Assembly: GCA_017656145.1 (NCBI GenBank)
Contig: JACDOI010000013.1
Location: forward strand, 1-54,250
Source of the DNA: Bacillota bacterium
Lineage (GTDB): Bacteria > Bacillota > Limnochordia > Limnochordales > ZCTH02-B6
DNA length: 54,250 nucleotides
Direction: 5' to 3'
The notes under the pieces are model-generated. The model searched no databases, had not been told where the DNA came from, and saw only the letters and a program-made list of their open reading frames with translations. Below, one piece after another: positions 9,701 through 24,700 of the stretch; within the stretch, counting starts at the first letter, position 1, and every line of letters starts with the position of its first letter. A program made the translations under genes and the position numbers.

Positions 9701-12700
9701 CAGGACGTCGACTTCGCGACGCGGGCGTTCATCGGCGACAACAGCGAAGGCGGCCAAACCTATCCGCAGGGTCGGATCGTCGCGCAAGACCTGGGCGTCT
9801 TCAGCCGCACGGAAGGGTTGATTGGTTCTGTGTCGGTGGCGGGGACGATGGCCTACTCCGGCGCCGAAAAGAGCAATGCCAAGAGCCCAGAGAAGTTACA
9901 GGACGTTGAGGACGCCGCGGACGACGCCATCGAAGAGCTAGAGAAGAAGACCGAAAGCCCAAGTGGCGAGGTGCACAAGCCCAAATTTGGCTTGGCCGTC
10001 TCGGGCAGCTCTTCGGTGAATACGACCCGGCTTGAGACGGCCGCCACGGTCGAAAACGCCTTGCTTGCCCTGACGGGCGGGGCGTTGGATGTGCGAGGCG
10101 TCAGCGACACCGACATCATCGCCGCGAGCGGCTCGGCTGCCTTAGCCATGGCGAAAAATCAAAGCACCAGCTTCAGCGGGGGCATCGCCGGCGCCATCGG
10201 CTTCAACGATCTGAAGAACGACACAGTGGCCCTCGTGCGGGGCGCGACGGTGACGGGGGCTCGGGGTGTATTGGTGCAGGCTTTGGCTGGGGGCGATCAA
10301 TACGCCATCGCCCTCGGTTTGGCGGTCAATGCATCGGCCGATAAAGACAAAGCGGCGGAGGCTGCAGGCTCCGTCTCCGTCAGCATGACGGAGAACGCGG
10401 TGGAAGCCGGCATCGAGACGAGCGACGTGACTGGGGTGGGCAGCGAAGACGCCGGTGATGTGGCTGTCGTCGCCTACGATCGGACGTTGCTTGCCACAGG
10501 CGGCGGCTCCCTGGTGGCCGGCGGGAAAGGCGGCGTCGGCGCGAGCATCACCTACAGCCGCATTCGAAACGCCGCGCGCGGGCATGTTTCGGGAAGCACG
10601 GTCACAGGCTTCGAGGATGCGTCGGTACAAGGATTGACCGCTTCGTTGATCGGCGCGGGGAGCGGTGCGGCCGCGTTGACGGTGGACAAAGACACGGGCA
10701 CGTTCGCCGGCGCCGTGGTTGTCAGCGAGATGGAGAACACCGCGGCTGCCGACGTGCTCCAGTCAGAGATCGAGGTCGCAGACGCCGTCGATGTGACCGG
10801 CAGCGACACCGCCGGTGTGGCCGCCTTGGACGCCCTCATCGCCGAGGGGCGGGAGCCCGGCGACGGCGGGGAGCGGGACATCGACTTCGACTTCGGCGAC
10901 GAGATCGGCGCAGCCTCTGGCGACGGCAGCCGGATCATCGCGGTGGCCGGGGTCGCGCAAGCGGGCGGCAACAACGTCGGTATCTCGTTTGCCTGGACGA
11001 AGATGAACAACACCTTCCGCGCCTTGGTCGAGGAGTCGTCGATCACAAGTGAGACGACGCTGGTGCGGGCCCGCACCAGCGCGCTCAACGTAGGTTATGC
11101 CGTCGGCGTCGGCGGAGCGTACGGCCAGTTCGCCGGGGGCGGATCAATTGCGGTCAATCAGATGGAGAATGACGTCCTCGCCCAGGTGCGCTCGAGCAAT
11201 TTGCATCGTCTGAGCGCGGGCAAGCTCGTCGTCGAAGCGAGCGACGACTCCCAGATCGACGGGCTTGCCGGACAGGTGACGCTGGCGAACGGAGGCGTAT
11301 CGGCCGGCGCCGCGGTGGCGCACAACGCGACGAGCGGCTCGGTGATCGCGGCCGTCACAGGCGTTGACGTGAACGTAGACGGTGAAGTGGCGGTGGCGGC
11401 AGAGAACGCCGCCCGGGTGCGCACCTTGGCCGCGGCCGGAGGGGTTTCCAAAGGCAAAGGCTCGGCACAAGGTTCGGGCGCCTCATCGCACATCGCCAAC
11501 ACCACCGAGGCGTTGATTCAGGGAGCCGCCATCACCGGCTCGAAGAGTCGGGTTTCGGTGACCGCCCAAGATCATTCGGAGATCAGCTCCCTCTCCGGAG
11601 CGGCCGCCTTCGCGGGCAAAGCGGCCGGCGAGGCTGCAGTTTCGGTCAACCGCATCGCCAACACGACGAGGGCGCGGGTGAGCGGGAGCGCGGCGGGGAC
11701 CACGTACGAGGTCGGTCAGCTGGTCGTGGACGCCGACTCCAACGCCCGCATCCGTACCTTGGCCATTGGGGGAGCTGCATCGTCAGCCGTCAGCATCGGC
11801 GGTTCGGTGGCCACCAATTTTATCGAGAATACGACCGAGGCGTTCATCAACGAGGGCGCCCGGGTCCTTGCCCGGGATAACGTCGGTGTGTTGGCGACGG
11901 GCGATACGGCGGTGACCACTTCGGCAGGGAATGTTGCGGTCGGTGGGACGGTGACCGGCATCGGCGCTTCCGCCTCCGGCACCGAGGTGGGCGGCGTCAC
12001 GCGGGCGTTTATCGAGGGTGAAGCGACTGAGGTGACCGCGCTGGCCCGCACCTTGGATCGTGCGCTCGAAGTGTACAACGGAGAACTCGAGGGAGAGGTG
12101 GATCTCAGCGCGGGCCTGGACGATCTGGGCGACTTTAGCCGCATCGATCTGCGCGCGCAGCGCGGTGTCGAGCGGGTTCGGGGAGTCGTCGTGCGGGCCG
12201 CCGGCGGCAACGTGCAGGAGAACGTGGTCGCCAACGCCGGGGGCGGCAAGTGGGCCGGGCTGTCGGGCGCGGTCAACGTCTACGTGCTTGACGGCGTCAC
12301 CGAAGCCTACATAGACCGTGCCCGGGTGAACACCAGCGGGTCGCCCGGCGGCACGCAGACGGTGAGCGTGAAGGCGTTCGATCACGCCTTTGCCCACGGA
12401 TTCGGCGGATCGGCTGCAGGCGCTGCCGCAGCCTTCGGGGCCTCCATCGACACGACTGCGTTTGAGCGGGTGACCCGAGCGTTCATCCAAAACAGCGACG
12501 CTTTTCACGCCGCGGGAGACATCGTCGTCGAGGCGCATGCGGCGCGGGCGGCGAGCTCGTTTGCGGCAGGCGTGGCAGGAGGAATTGGCGGCGTCGTCGG
12601 GAGCGGGTCCGTCGTCACGTACGCGGGCGAGACGGAGGCGTTTGTCTTTGGGTCGGAGCTTTCCGCCGGCGACGTGCGCGTCAAGGCGGACAACACGTCC

Positions 12701-15700
12701 CAAGTCTTTATGGCCGACGGCGGGGTGATCATCGGGGGGCCGTCGGCCGCTGGGACGTTCTCGGTGGTCGACACATCGAGCCGCGTGCGGGCCTACGTGG
12801 AGGAGAGCGCCCTTGAGGTTGATCGGAACGTGAACGTCGAAGCGTCCAACCGCACCGACCTTGAGCTTTGGAGCGTCAGTGGAGCGGGTGGAGGCGGGGC
12901 CGCCGCCACGTTCAGCCTTTCGGTGGCGCTGCTGGACGATCGCACGGAAGCGTTCGTGAAAAACAGCTCCCTTGGAGATGATGCATCGCCGGTGCAGCAT
13001 GTTTCGGTGAACGCGTCCGACGACGTCTCCGTGATCCACCGGGCCGGCGGCGCCGGGGCGTCCGTCATGGGTATGGGCATCGGCTTGGCCGGGTCAGTCA
13101 CCCGCATCGACAACACGACGCTGGCCTACGTGGAGGATAGCTCGGTGTACGCCGACGATGACGTGCGCCTCTCTGCGCTCGCCGATCGTGAGGTGCACTC
13201 GGTGACGGCATCGGCGGGAGTTGGCGTGTACGCGGGCACCGGTCTGGCTGGCGCCGTCGGGGTGACCCTTCTGGGCAGAAACTTAAGCGGCGGGGCCGCC
13301 GACGAATTGGGGCTTGACGGTGGCGTTCTGACGGACGCAGACCGGATGGCGAACCGAGAACGCTTCGCGGCGGGAGAGAACGTGGCCACGGGGCTCGGCC
13401 TGCAAGAAGACGACATGGACCGGTTGAATCGAGTGGATCGGATCCAAGTGCGAGACGATCTCGGCTCGACGACCCGCAAGGGCGAGACAGCCGCTCTGGT
13501 GCTGGGTGTCAGCCACATCGAGGGCAACGACGTGGCCGTCACTGCCAGGGAGCGGCTGGCGCTGGCGAGCGATGTGGGCGGCGGCGCGCTGGCCGACGCG
13601 TACGCAGGATCGGCGGGTGTCGGCGTTACCGAGGCGCATCTCAACGTCCGGGCCGACGTGAGCGGTGAGGCGGCGGTGGTGGCACGACGCTCCATCGACA
13701 TCAAGGCCGGGGTGGAGAAGCTGCGCAGCGGTGAGTCGGCGGTACGGGTGAATGCGTACCAGGGAGCGGCCGCGTTGGTCGGCGCCATGGGCGCCGCGGT
13801 GGCCGTGGTCGAGCTCGACGCAAACGTCCATGCCCACGTCGGACGGGGAGCCCAGCTGCAGGCGGGATCGCTCAGGAGCATCACCCTGAGGGCTTGGGAC
13901 GACAGTGAGGTAAGCGCGCACGCCGAGGGTTACACCGTGGCAGGGGCCGCGGCCGGCGCGGTGATCGCCCGGGCGAACCGGAGCGGCGACGTCACGGCGT
14001 TGCTCGGCGCGGGCGCCAGCGGCTCTACCTCTGTCGAGGTGGAGAACGGCTCCCTCATCGTGGAGGCCGAGCGCAGCGGCGACGTGCGCGCGTTTGCCCG
14101 GGCCGGCTCGGGCGGGGTCCTCTCCGGCGCGGGGGTCGATGCGCGGGCCGGTGACGATGGGGGTATCGTCGCCCGCATCGGCGATGCGACACAGGTCGAT
14201 GCGGGTGGGTCCGAGGTACGGGTGAATGCGACGGCTCGTCCTCGCGTCTTTTCGGTTGCGAAAGGGTACGGGGGCACGGTCGGGGCATACGTCGGCGTCT
14301 CCTTGGCCCGGGCCGAAGTGGGCCAGGCCGTTGAGGCGTCGGTCGGCAAGGAAACGCACATCGACGCTGGGACGCTCGACGTCGTCGCCAGCGCTGAGAC
14401 CGACCGCAGCGCGTCTTCAGCGATGAGCGAGGCGGAAGCTGCAGGCGGCGGCCTTTTGATCGGCGTGGGGGCGACGGAGAGCGTCAGTGAGAACACGGCG
14501 CGCGTCGCCGCGTTGGTGGAGGGAAGCTTGACTGTTACCGGGCAGGCGCGCATCGCGGCCGTCAACGAGACGAGGCAGCGCGCGAGGGTTTCGGGAGTAG
14601 TAGGAGGCGTCGTGGGTGTCGGCGCGAACAAAGCCCGCTCCCGGTCCGATACGTCGACCAGCGCGGTGTATGCTGGCCCTGCGGTTATCGCCGGGAGCTT
14701 CGAGCTGGAGGCGCAAGGTGCCGCTGACAACGAGGCGCGCGCCAAGTCGGGCAGTGGCGGAGTCGTGTCGGGTGCCGCGGCCAGCGCCGAGACGGAGTCG
14801 GTTGCGCTCACCACGGCCGGAATCGCCCAGGACGCCAACATTTTGACAGGACGCTTTGAGATGACAGCCCAGCACACGGTGGGTTTCTTCAGCGCCTCAG
14901 ACAGCACGGACGCCTCCGTGGCGGGGAAGAGCGGCGCGTCTTCGAAGAACACGATGGATTCCAGCGTGACGGCCGAGGTGGCAGAGGACGCCGTGATCAC
15001 CGCGGACGACATCGTCCTTTCGGCCCTCAATGCGTTTCTTCAAAATGAAGGCGATGTGAGCGCCCGGGCCGGTGCGGGCGGCGTGTTTACGGGGGCCGCT
15101 GCGAAAAGCGTCACCGAGGTCACCGGCGACACTCAAGTGGACATCGGTAGTAACAGTACCTTGGCCGTGGTCGGTGACCCCGGCGACGACCCGGGCTCTC
15201 TTGAGATCGCATTGAAAAACCACCTGGACATCGTAGATCGGTCTCTGCTTAGTACGGGCGGCGCGGTGCAGGGTCCGTACGCGGAGTCCAACGTGACGGC
15301 GGATCTCGATGGGCGGATCTCGGTGGGCTACGCGGCCGATTTGAGCAGCGTAGGCTCTTTTCGTATCGGTGCTTACACCCAAGCCAATGCCTCCGCCAAT
15401 GCTTTGGTGAAGACGTACGGAGGCATCTCAGATGCTGGAGGGCGGGCCCATGCGACGGTCGACGCGGCCAACGCGGTCCACGTCGCTCGGGACGCATCCC
15501 TCTTCTCCTTTGGAAACATGGTGCTGGCCGCAGGTGAGAGCGCGGATGGCTGGTGGAGGAACCGTATCCAAGTAAATGCCGCCGCGGATGTGTACAATTA
15601 CACGGCTGCTCCCGTCGATACGACGCATGAAGCACGGGCCACGGCCGAAAACTCGTCGACGATTAATATGCAGGATGCAGTGGTCGAAGGCGTCAACGAC

Positions 15701-18700
15701 GTGACGTTGGCCGCGTACGACGGACAGGTTGACACGACGGCTCACGGCTACGGTTACAATCCCTACCTCGAAATTCTCGGAACGCGCTCGTCCGATGGCG
15801 AGGCGAGTCGCACCCTCACCGGGTCGATCATTCTGACGGGGACGACAGTCCGCGCCGGTGTGATGAATGACCAACGAGTGAGGATCGACCGATGGGGTCG
15901 GGTCAATCTCGGGCCGTTGACCCGGGACGTCAATTGGAGCAGCACTTCGCTCAATCCCAAACAGAAGGTGCAGGAGCAGATCGATGCCCTTTGGGAGCTT
16001 GAAGGCGAGGTCAGTGAAGAAGAGTGGAATGAGATCCTAATTCAAATTGAGATGCTCGAACTTCTGAAGGCTGGACTCCCTTCTACCTCCGCAAGCACTC
16101 TTGTTTTCGACGACATCTATGCCGCCGGCGGCAATATCCAGCTGCATGGCCGCAGCTTTGGAGGGACGTCGGCACGTCTTGAGGCCCGGGGCGCTCCGAC
16201 AATTGAGATCATTAACGAGAGCGATCAACATCTCTTCCTCAATCGGCTTACCATTGCCGATGACGATCTAGGTGGCTTGGTGCGGTTTACGGGGCTCGCC
16301 GGCCGTGAGGACGCCAACGAGCGGTGGCAGATCGAGGAGACCGGCCAAGGCGTCCTGCCCCAGATCATCATCCACAACACGTACGACGCTGGGAGCGAGG
16401 GTCCGGCCATCTTCCTCAATGGGCCGGTGAGCAACCTCCGGGGAAGCGTCGAGATCTACAACCGTTCTGGGCGTCTGGCTCAATTTGCGGCCCTTGAGGC
16501 GCAAACGGTGCAGATCGATGTGCCGAAGGGGACCTACGTCGTCAACGATCCCGAAGGCTACTGGAGTGTCGGCGGCACCCCGTGGACGGCCTGGACCAGG
16601 CACATGTTGCTGCCCGCCACGGAAGAGGAGATGCTCAACCTGATCGCGGCGTTTCTGTGGGGAGACGAGGGGGATCTCAACGAGTACCTCCGAGATCCCA
16701 GGGACATGATGTACAGCGGCGAGGACGGAAAGGCCAAGTCGGGCGGACTGACGACCGTGCTCACCAATCTGCCCAATTGTTATGGGACCTTTGAAGAGTG
16801 CCATCCTGGTGAGGACCGGTCCGACTACATCAAGCTCTTCGGCGGCGACGACGACCATGGCTTTTGGATGCGGCGCGTGCGCGAGGGGGCGACCCTGAGC
16901 AGGACGCGGACGTACGAGTCCGGCGACCATCGCGAGAGCGTACGCCTCGTCGGCCAGCAGATTGCCGTCAACGCGAAGTACATCGATATCAACGGAACTT
17001 TGCGCTCGGGCCGGCCGACGCATCTCACTGTGACGATTGGAGAAGCGGCCGAGGGATGGGTCCGATGGATGCGAGAGGAGCGTCCAAACGAGGCGCGGGG
17101 GAGCGTCGCGGTGCCGGTGGGTGGAGTCTATTACGATCATGAAGGCAATGAAACCGCCGGTCTCCTCTGGACGGCGGCGGCTGACGGCCATGACGGCGTA
17201 CAACTGCGCTACAATTTTGAGACCGACCAGTTCGAGATCGAGCGCATCAACGCCGGGGGCAGCGGAAGCATTTACCTCCACGGGCATATCGTCGCCACCA
17301 ATCGTCTGGGCCAGCTTGAGGTGCTTGGCGGAATCGGCGACGTCGAAATCAGGAATCTCACCCGTTACGGGCTGGCGGTTGAGGGCATCAGCACAGGAAC
17401 GAGCACGCAAAGCTCGATCAAGATCGCCGATACGGCGCGAGATAGGACGACCTGGTACATCTATGAGCCCGGGCAGTCGATGCGTGTCTACGAAAGGGAG
17501 GGGATTCATGCCGGCGGTCCCAAGAGCGAGGATTTGGTTCGGATCGTCGCGGGGCGGGAGACGACGTATCAACCCCTGACGGGACAGCGGTATTTCTGGC
17601 GGCGGGAAGCCACGATGCAGCGGCAGTTTGGATATGACTTTAGCTGCGGGGACTCGGATGCCAACTTTTATAATCTCTGCCAACCATCTGACTGGAAGTT
17701 TGTCATTCCCGATTCCAATCAGCCCAACAATCCGTGGACCCACACGTGGTGGCTGTCGACCGGCCATGATCCCAACGGGCCGGACTTCATAAGCGAAGTG
17801 GTATGGGCCCAAGTCAGTGACGAAAAGCATACGGTCGACTTTGTGGACACAAGCAAGGGCCTGCCCGATGGACAATGGTCCTATCATCTCCCAGAGGAGG
17901 CCTCGATCACCGTCGATAGCAGCATCCGGGCCGATTATCCTTTTGCCATTCGTTTCCGGGGTGAAAGCGAAGGGCGCGTCGCGATCATCTCAAGGGGCGA
18001 TATCCTTCTCGGCGGCGATATTGAGAATACCCAAGGTGACACCGAGCTCCGCAGCGATGAAGGGAGGATTCTCCAGCACGCGGAACGGTGGATTCGCACG
18101 GGCAACCTGACCATGCACGCCGACGGGGACATCGCATCGGTCGATCAACCCCTCCGAATCGATCTGCACGGCGGAGAGCTGGTTGTCGAGAGCGAGTCCG
18201 GTGGCGTCGCCTTGAACCTGACGGGAGAGGCGGCTATCAGAAGGATCGCTGCCGATAGCGAGGCCGATGTGTTGCTCATCGCAGACGAGGACATTGTCGG
18301 TATCGAAGGTGGGGCCCAACCTCATATCGTCGGCGGTGCCATCACTTTGCGCAGCGAGACGGGAGCCATCGGTAGCGCCGACACGAGACTCGTCGTGCGA
18401 GGCGATGAGCTCGACATTGCCGCGGACCAAAGCATCCGCCTAACCCATGAAGGGGGCGATCTCCGTCTGGTGCAGGCCGTCTCGCATCAGGGAGACGTGG
18501 ATATCCGCGCCGAAGAAGGCCGGATACTCAACGCAGCCATCGAGCGTTCCGTCGACGCTGAGCGAGAGCAGCGGCTCGCCCAAGTTTGGGATACCCTCCA
18601 CTTGACGGAGGACCGAGACGCGCTAGAGGACGCCCAAGACGCGACGGTGCGCCCGTTTGAGATCCAGGTGGAGCGCCGCTATGAGGAATACTGGCAGCTG

Positions 18701-21700
18701 CGTCGCCACGGCAGCGAAGAAGGCGGCGTCTTTGTGCTCGATCCGGAGAGCATTCCGATCTACCGGATCCGTGCCGCGGCGGCTTTAGGTGTCGACGATC
18801 CTAGCGATGCTCAGGTACAGGCGTACGCGCAAGGGTTGTATCAGGAAGTGGCCGACTTCCTCGCCGAGACGCTCGGCGAGGAGTGGCAGTTGGCTCCCGA
18901 ATTTCAGTCGTATCGCTCGGATTACACCTACACGGCGACTGAGGAGCAGGTGGCGGCGCTCACGTACGGCGCGGCTTGGTTGCCGTCGCAGTTGCTTTAT
19001 CAGATCGACGCCAACGCCTTGGAGCCGGTTTCCGACACCAACGTCTGGACGCAAGATCCCAATGTCTCAGGACGCGATGTGAGCCTGGTGGCCGATGGCA
19101 TTGGGGATTTCGACGTTCCGGTGCTCATCGAGCTGCCCTTGGAACCTGATCCCTCCTTTGAGTTGACCGATGAACAGAAGGCGGCCTTGGTCGCCGCGGC
19201 GATGCCGGGCGATGTGACCGTGCGCTACGGCGAGCAAGGGCGGCCGCTCTCCATCGCGATCCAGCGGACACGACCGGTCTACGTGGACGCGGCCGGCGTG
19301 TTCACCGCCGTCTCCCACGGGAATGTGTACATCTTCGCGCCGGACGTGCTCAAGGTACGCTCTGTGACCTCCAACGGTGATGTGCGCCTTGTGGCGCGCG
19401 ATGACTTGCTCAGCGTCAGAGCGCCGGGTGAAGCTGCCGTGGTGGCCGGTGGAGACTTGGTCCTCGAAAGCGGCGAAGGTTCCATTGGGACATGGTCGTG
19501 GGTGCCTGATGGGAATGATTGGCAGCGCGTGATTGAGCCCTTCGCCTACGACATCGGGGGTATCCTGGGCTCGGCCCGTGCCGGGGACGACCTCTTCTTG
19601 GAACGGATCGGCGGTGATATGCGCTTCGGTCTCCTCTATGCGGAAGATGAGATGGAGCTATGGGCGAAGGATGGCAGCATCCTGGCCGAGCAGGCGGGGT
19701 TGAGCCTTGTGGCCGGCTCCTTGATGGTGCTCACCGCAGGCGATTTCAGCGGCCCCGGCGACGGAATGGAGATCGAAGTCGATGAGCTGTTCGCAGGCGA
19801 AGTGGGAGGGGTGACCAGGGTCCAGTCCTGGAATGCGCCCATCATCTTTGGGAATGCGGCGAGCGCGACCAACAACTTCACCAGCCTTGGCGGGCTTGAG
19901 GCCCACGCCGAAGAGATCCGAGTCGGAATGAACGACTCGATTTACAGTGATGGAACCGTCCAGCTTTTCACCTCGGAGAAGATCTCCATGGATAGGGGGG
20001 CCATGATCGTCTCATCCGGCAACGTGCTGCTCCAGGCCGCAAGCATATCGATGCAGGACCATGCGCGGGTGGTCGGTGACGATGTCTACCTGGATGCCAA
20101 CCAATCGATGACCCTGAATGATCTCACGGCATTCGGGAAAATCGAGTTGACCGCAGGCGACTCGATCGAGGTGCAGGGCGTCATCAACTCGCCGCTCCTG
20201 CGCGCGGTGAGCCGCGGCGGACAGCGGTACACGTCCACGAGCAATCACATCGAGCGCTTCCGGGCGGAGAATGCAGGCGGCGGTCTCGTCGAGCTGGCGA
20301 ACGGCAGAAGTATCGTCATCGAAGCGATCATTCAGGCCGACGGCGGTGACGTTGTGATACGCAACACCGGATCCGTGCAGCTCACGGGGCTTCTCCGCAC
20401 GCAAGACGGGGTACGTTTGACGGCCGGAGGGGCGATACGGCAGGAAGGAGACGGGCGCGTCGTCGGCGCTTCTTCGCTGGTGACCGCCAGCCGAGGCGGC
20501 CAGAGCTTGACGGGTGCGAACGAGGTGGCCCACTTCACGGCCACAAACGAAGACGGCGGCGACGTCCATCTGGTGAACACGGCCCATCCCCTGACGGTGC
20601 ACGACGTCACCCAGGCGGCGGGCGGCGACGTGATCATCGACAACGCCGGCGCTCTGGTCCTGGAAGGCACGATCGCGGCGGACGATGTCGTGCTGACGAG
20701 CAATGCGACCATCGAGCAGCGCGACGCTGGCCGGGTACATGCCGCCCTGCTTGAGACGACGAGCCTTGGCGGCCAACTGCTGAGAGGGGCCAACCAAGTT
20801 TCATCCTTCAAGGCCGCCAACAAATCGGGCGGGACGATTCACCTGGTCAACACCGCAGCTTCCTTGAAGATCGGCGACGTCACGCAGAAAGATGGCAGTT
20901 CCGTGCGTGTCGAAAACACCGGCGACGTCGTGACGGACGGGACGATTTCTACGGCCGACGCGGTGTACTTGACGGCGACGGGAAGCCTGTTCCAGACGGA
21001 TACGGGGCGGGTTGCGGCCTCAAGCCTCGAGACAGAGAGCCGTGGCGGCCAGAGCTTGACGGGCAAGAATGCCATCGCCCACTTCACCGCCGTGAATGCG
21101 GGCGGCGGCGAGGTGCATCTTTACAACATCGGCGGTGCGCTCACGCTGCACGATGTGCGGCAAAGCGACGGCGGCGATGTGGTGGTGCTCAATCTGGACG
21201 CGTTGACGATGGCGGGTGCCATCGAGGCGGTCGGCGAGGTGCAGCTTATTGCAGACGGAGCCCTGTTGCAGACTGGGCAAGGCCGGGTGGACGGCGCTTC
21301 GCGTCTTGTGACCGAAAGCCGCGGCGGCCAGGCTTTGACGGGTGCGAACCGGGTGGCCCGCTTCATGGCCACAAACGAAGGCGGCGGCGACGTGCACCTG
21401 AGCAACAGCGCCGCTTCGCTGGTCATCGATCTCATCACGCAGTGGAATGGCGGCGATGTGCGGATCGACAACACAGGCGCTATCGCAATGGCTGGGACGG
21501 TGTCGACGAACGACAACGACAAGGTGTACCTGACCGCGACGGGGAGCCTGTCGCAGACGAATCGGGGACGGATTGTGGCCGAGTGGCTCAAGACGGAAAG
21601 CCGTGGCGGTCAGAGTTTGACGGGCCCGAACGAGGTGACTCACTTCACCGCCGCAAACGAAGACGGTGGCGACGTCCATCTGGTGAACGTCGCCGATCTC

Positions 21701-24700
21701 CTGACGGTGCACGACGTGAGCCAGCTGGCCGGCGGTCACGTGCGAATCGACAACACAGGCGCCGTCGTAATGGACGGGACGATTTCGACGGCCGATGAGG
21801 TGTACTTGACGGCGACGGGGAGCCTGTCCCAGACGGATACGGGGCGGGTTGCAGCCTCGAGCCTTGAAACGGAGAGCAGGGGCGGCCAGCGCCTGGCGGG
21901 TGACAATACCATCGCCCACTTCACCGCCGTGAATGCGGGCGGCGGCGAGGTGCAGCTGCACAACATCGGCGGTGCGCTCACGCTGCACGATGTGCGGCAA
22001 AGCGACGGCGGCGATGTGGCGGTGGAGATGGCCGGGGCGGTGACGATGGCCGGCGCCATCGAGACGGCGGATCGGGTGGAGTTCATTTCGGGCGGGACGC
22101 TGTCGCAGACCGGGGAAGGTCGAGTGGATGGCGCCTCTTGGCTGGTGACAAACAGCCGGGGAGGCCAGGCGCTGATCGGCGCCAACACAGTGGCCCACTT
22201 CACCGCCACAAACGAAGGCGGCGGCGACGTGCGCCTGGTGAATACGGCCGATGTGCTGACGGTGCATGATGTGGTCCAAGCGGCCGGCGGCAACGTCGTC
22301 GTCGACAATGTCGGCAAGCTCCTGCTGGCGGGGGCCGTCACGACCGAGGGCGACGTCAGGCTGGCGGCGAGCAAGACGATCGAGCAGCAAGGCGACGGTC
22401 GCGTCGAAGCGACGTGGCTGTGGGCGACGAGCCGTGGCGGCCAGAGCTTGATAGGTGCGAACAGGGTGGCCCACTTTACGGCCACAAACGGAGACGGTAG
22501 CAACGTCCATCTGGTGAACGCCGCCGATCCGCTGACGGTGCATGACGTGGTCCAGGCGGCGGGCGGTGCCGTCGTCATTGACAACACCGGTGCTTTGGTC
22601 CTGGAAGGAACGCTCTCGACGGCGGACCACATCTTACTGGCGAGCGATGAAACCATCGAGCAGCGTGATGCCGGCCGTGTGCATGCCGCCGTGCTTGAGG
22701 CGACGAGTCGAGGCGGGCAAGCGCTCACGGGCGATAATGCCGTGGCCCGTTTCGTCGCTACCAACAAATCAGGCGGGACGATTCATCTCGTCAACACCGT
22801 TGCATCGCTGATCCTCGGCGACGTCACGCAGGTGGACGGCGACTCCGTGCGTGTCGAAAACACCGGCGACGTTGTGATGGACGGGACGATTTCGACCGCC
22901 GACGAGGTGTTCGTGACCGCGACGGGAAGCCTGTCCCAGACGGATACGGGACGGGTTGCGGCCTCGATCCTTGAGACGGAGAGCCGGGGCGGCCAAAGCC
23001 TAACAGGCGAGAATGCCATCGCCCACTTCACCGCCGTGAATGCGGGCGGCGGGGAGGTGCATCTTTACAACATCGGCGGTGCGCTCACGCTGCACGATGT
23101 GTTGCAAACCGACGGCGGCGATGTGGTGGTGGAAAGCGCCGGAACGGTGACGATGGTCGGCGTCATCGAGACGGCGGATCGGCTGGCGCTCACCGCGGGT
23201 GGCACCCTGCTGCAGGCGGGCGAGGGTCGAATCCACGGTGCCTCTTGGCTGGTGACAAACAGCCGGGAAGGCCAGGCGCTGACCGGCGCCAACAGAGTGG
23301 CCCACTTCACCGCCACAAACGAAGGCGGCGGCGACGTGCGCCTGGTGAATACGGCCGATGCGCTGACGGTGCATGATGTGCTCCAGGCGGCGGGTGGCGA
23401 CGTGGTCATTGACAACCGCGGTCAGCTCCTCCTGGTAGGTGTACTCGGGGCCAAAGGTGAGGTGAGCTTGACTGCCACCGAGGCTATCGAACAGCAGGAT
23501 GGCGGTCACATCGATGCCGCGTGGCTCAAGACGGCAAGCCGGGGCGGGCAAACGCTGACGGGCGCGAATACGGTCGCCCATTTTGCGGCCGTCAACGACG
23601 CCGGCGGGGACGTGCGCCTGGTGAACACGGCCGATCCGCTGACGGTGCATGACGTGGTCCAAGCGTCGGGCGGCGACATCGTCATCGACAACACCGGCAA
23701 GCTCCTCTTGGCGGGAGTCCTCCAAACCGAGGACGAGGTGAGCCTGAGGGCCACCGAAACCATTGAACAGCAGGATGGCGGTCGCATCGATGCCGAGGGT
23801 CTCCAGACGGCAAGCCGGAGCGGGCAAACGCTGACGGGCGCGAACGCGGTGGCCCGTTTTGCGGCCGTCAACGACAACGGCGGCGACGTACGCCTGGTCA
23901 ATGAGCGCGAAAAGCTCACCTTGCACACCGTCGTTCAAAGGGACGGGGGCGACATCCGCGTCGATACCGCCGGGGAGCTGGAGATGGTGGAGGCGGTCCG
24001 CACACCCGATCGGGTGGAGCTGACCTTGCGCGGGCCCTTGGTGCAAACGGTCGAAGGCCGGGTGGAGGCCGGATGGCTTGCGGTCCGAAGCCGCGGCGGG
24101 CAGTTCATGATGGGGGACAACGAGGTAGAGAACTTCGATGCCCTCAATGAAGGAGGCGGTCCCCTCCACTTCGCCAATACGACCGGACTCTTCAGGATTC
24201 ACAACGTCACTCAGGTCGACGGGGGCGAGGTGAACTTCCGCATCACGGGCGAAATTCTGATGACGGGGACCCTTTCCACCCCTGATGAGGTGGTGCTCCA
24301 GGCAACCCGGAGAGTAACCCAGACCATCGAGGGGCGGGTGGTCGAAGCCTCGCAGCTGACCGTGGTGAGCCGGGGTGGCCAGATTCTCAAGGGGTGGAAC
24401 TCGGTGGCCAGGTTTGTGGGCATCAATCATGGCGGGCCCATTCGATTGCTCAACGTCCACGGGGGATTCCAGATTCCCCAGGTGGTGCAGTTGAGCGACG
24501 GCGACGTGATCATCGCCAACGTGGGCGTTGCCCGCATCCACCGGACCACGTCCGCTCTGGGGCGGACGGTCATCGATTCTACAGGCTCCTTGACAAGCCC
24601 GGCGCGGCTGAACAGGTTCCGCCGCTTCAGGGCCGGGGAGGTATCTCCGGGCGAGCCGCTGGTCTTCAGCAAGTATGAGGATCTCGTTGACCTCGTCGGC

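Noticed and set aside
20210..24609. Regular repeats considered as a CRISPR array
   Set aside because: The unit is ~276 bp, keeps an open reading frame throughout and has no short repeat/spacer structure; it is a coding tandem repeat.
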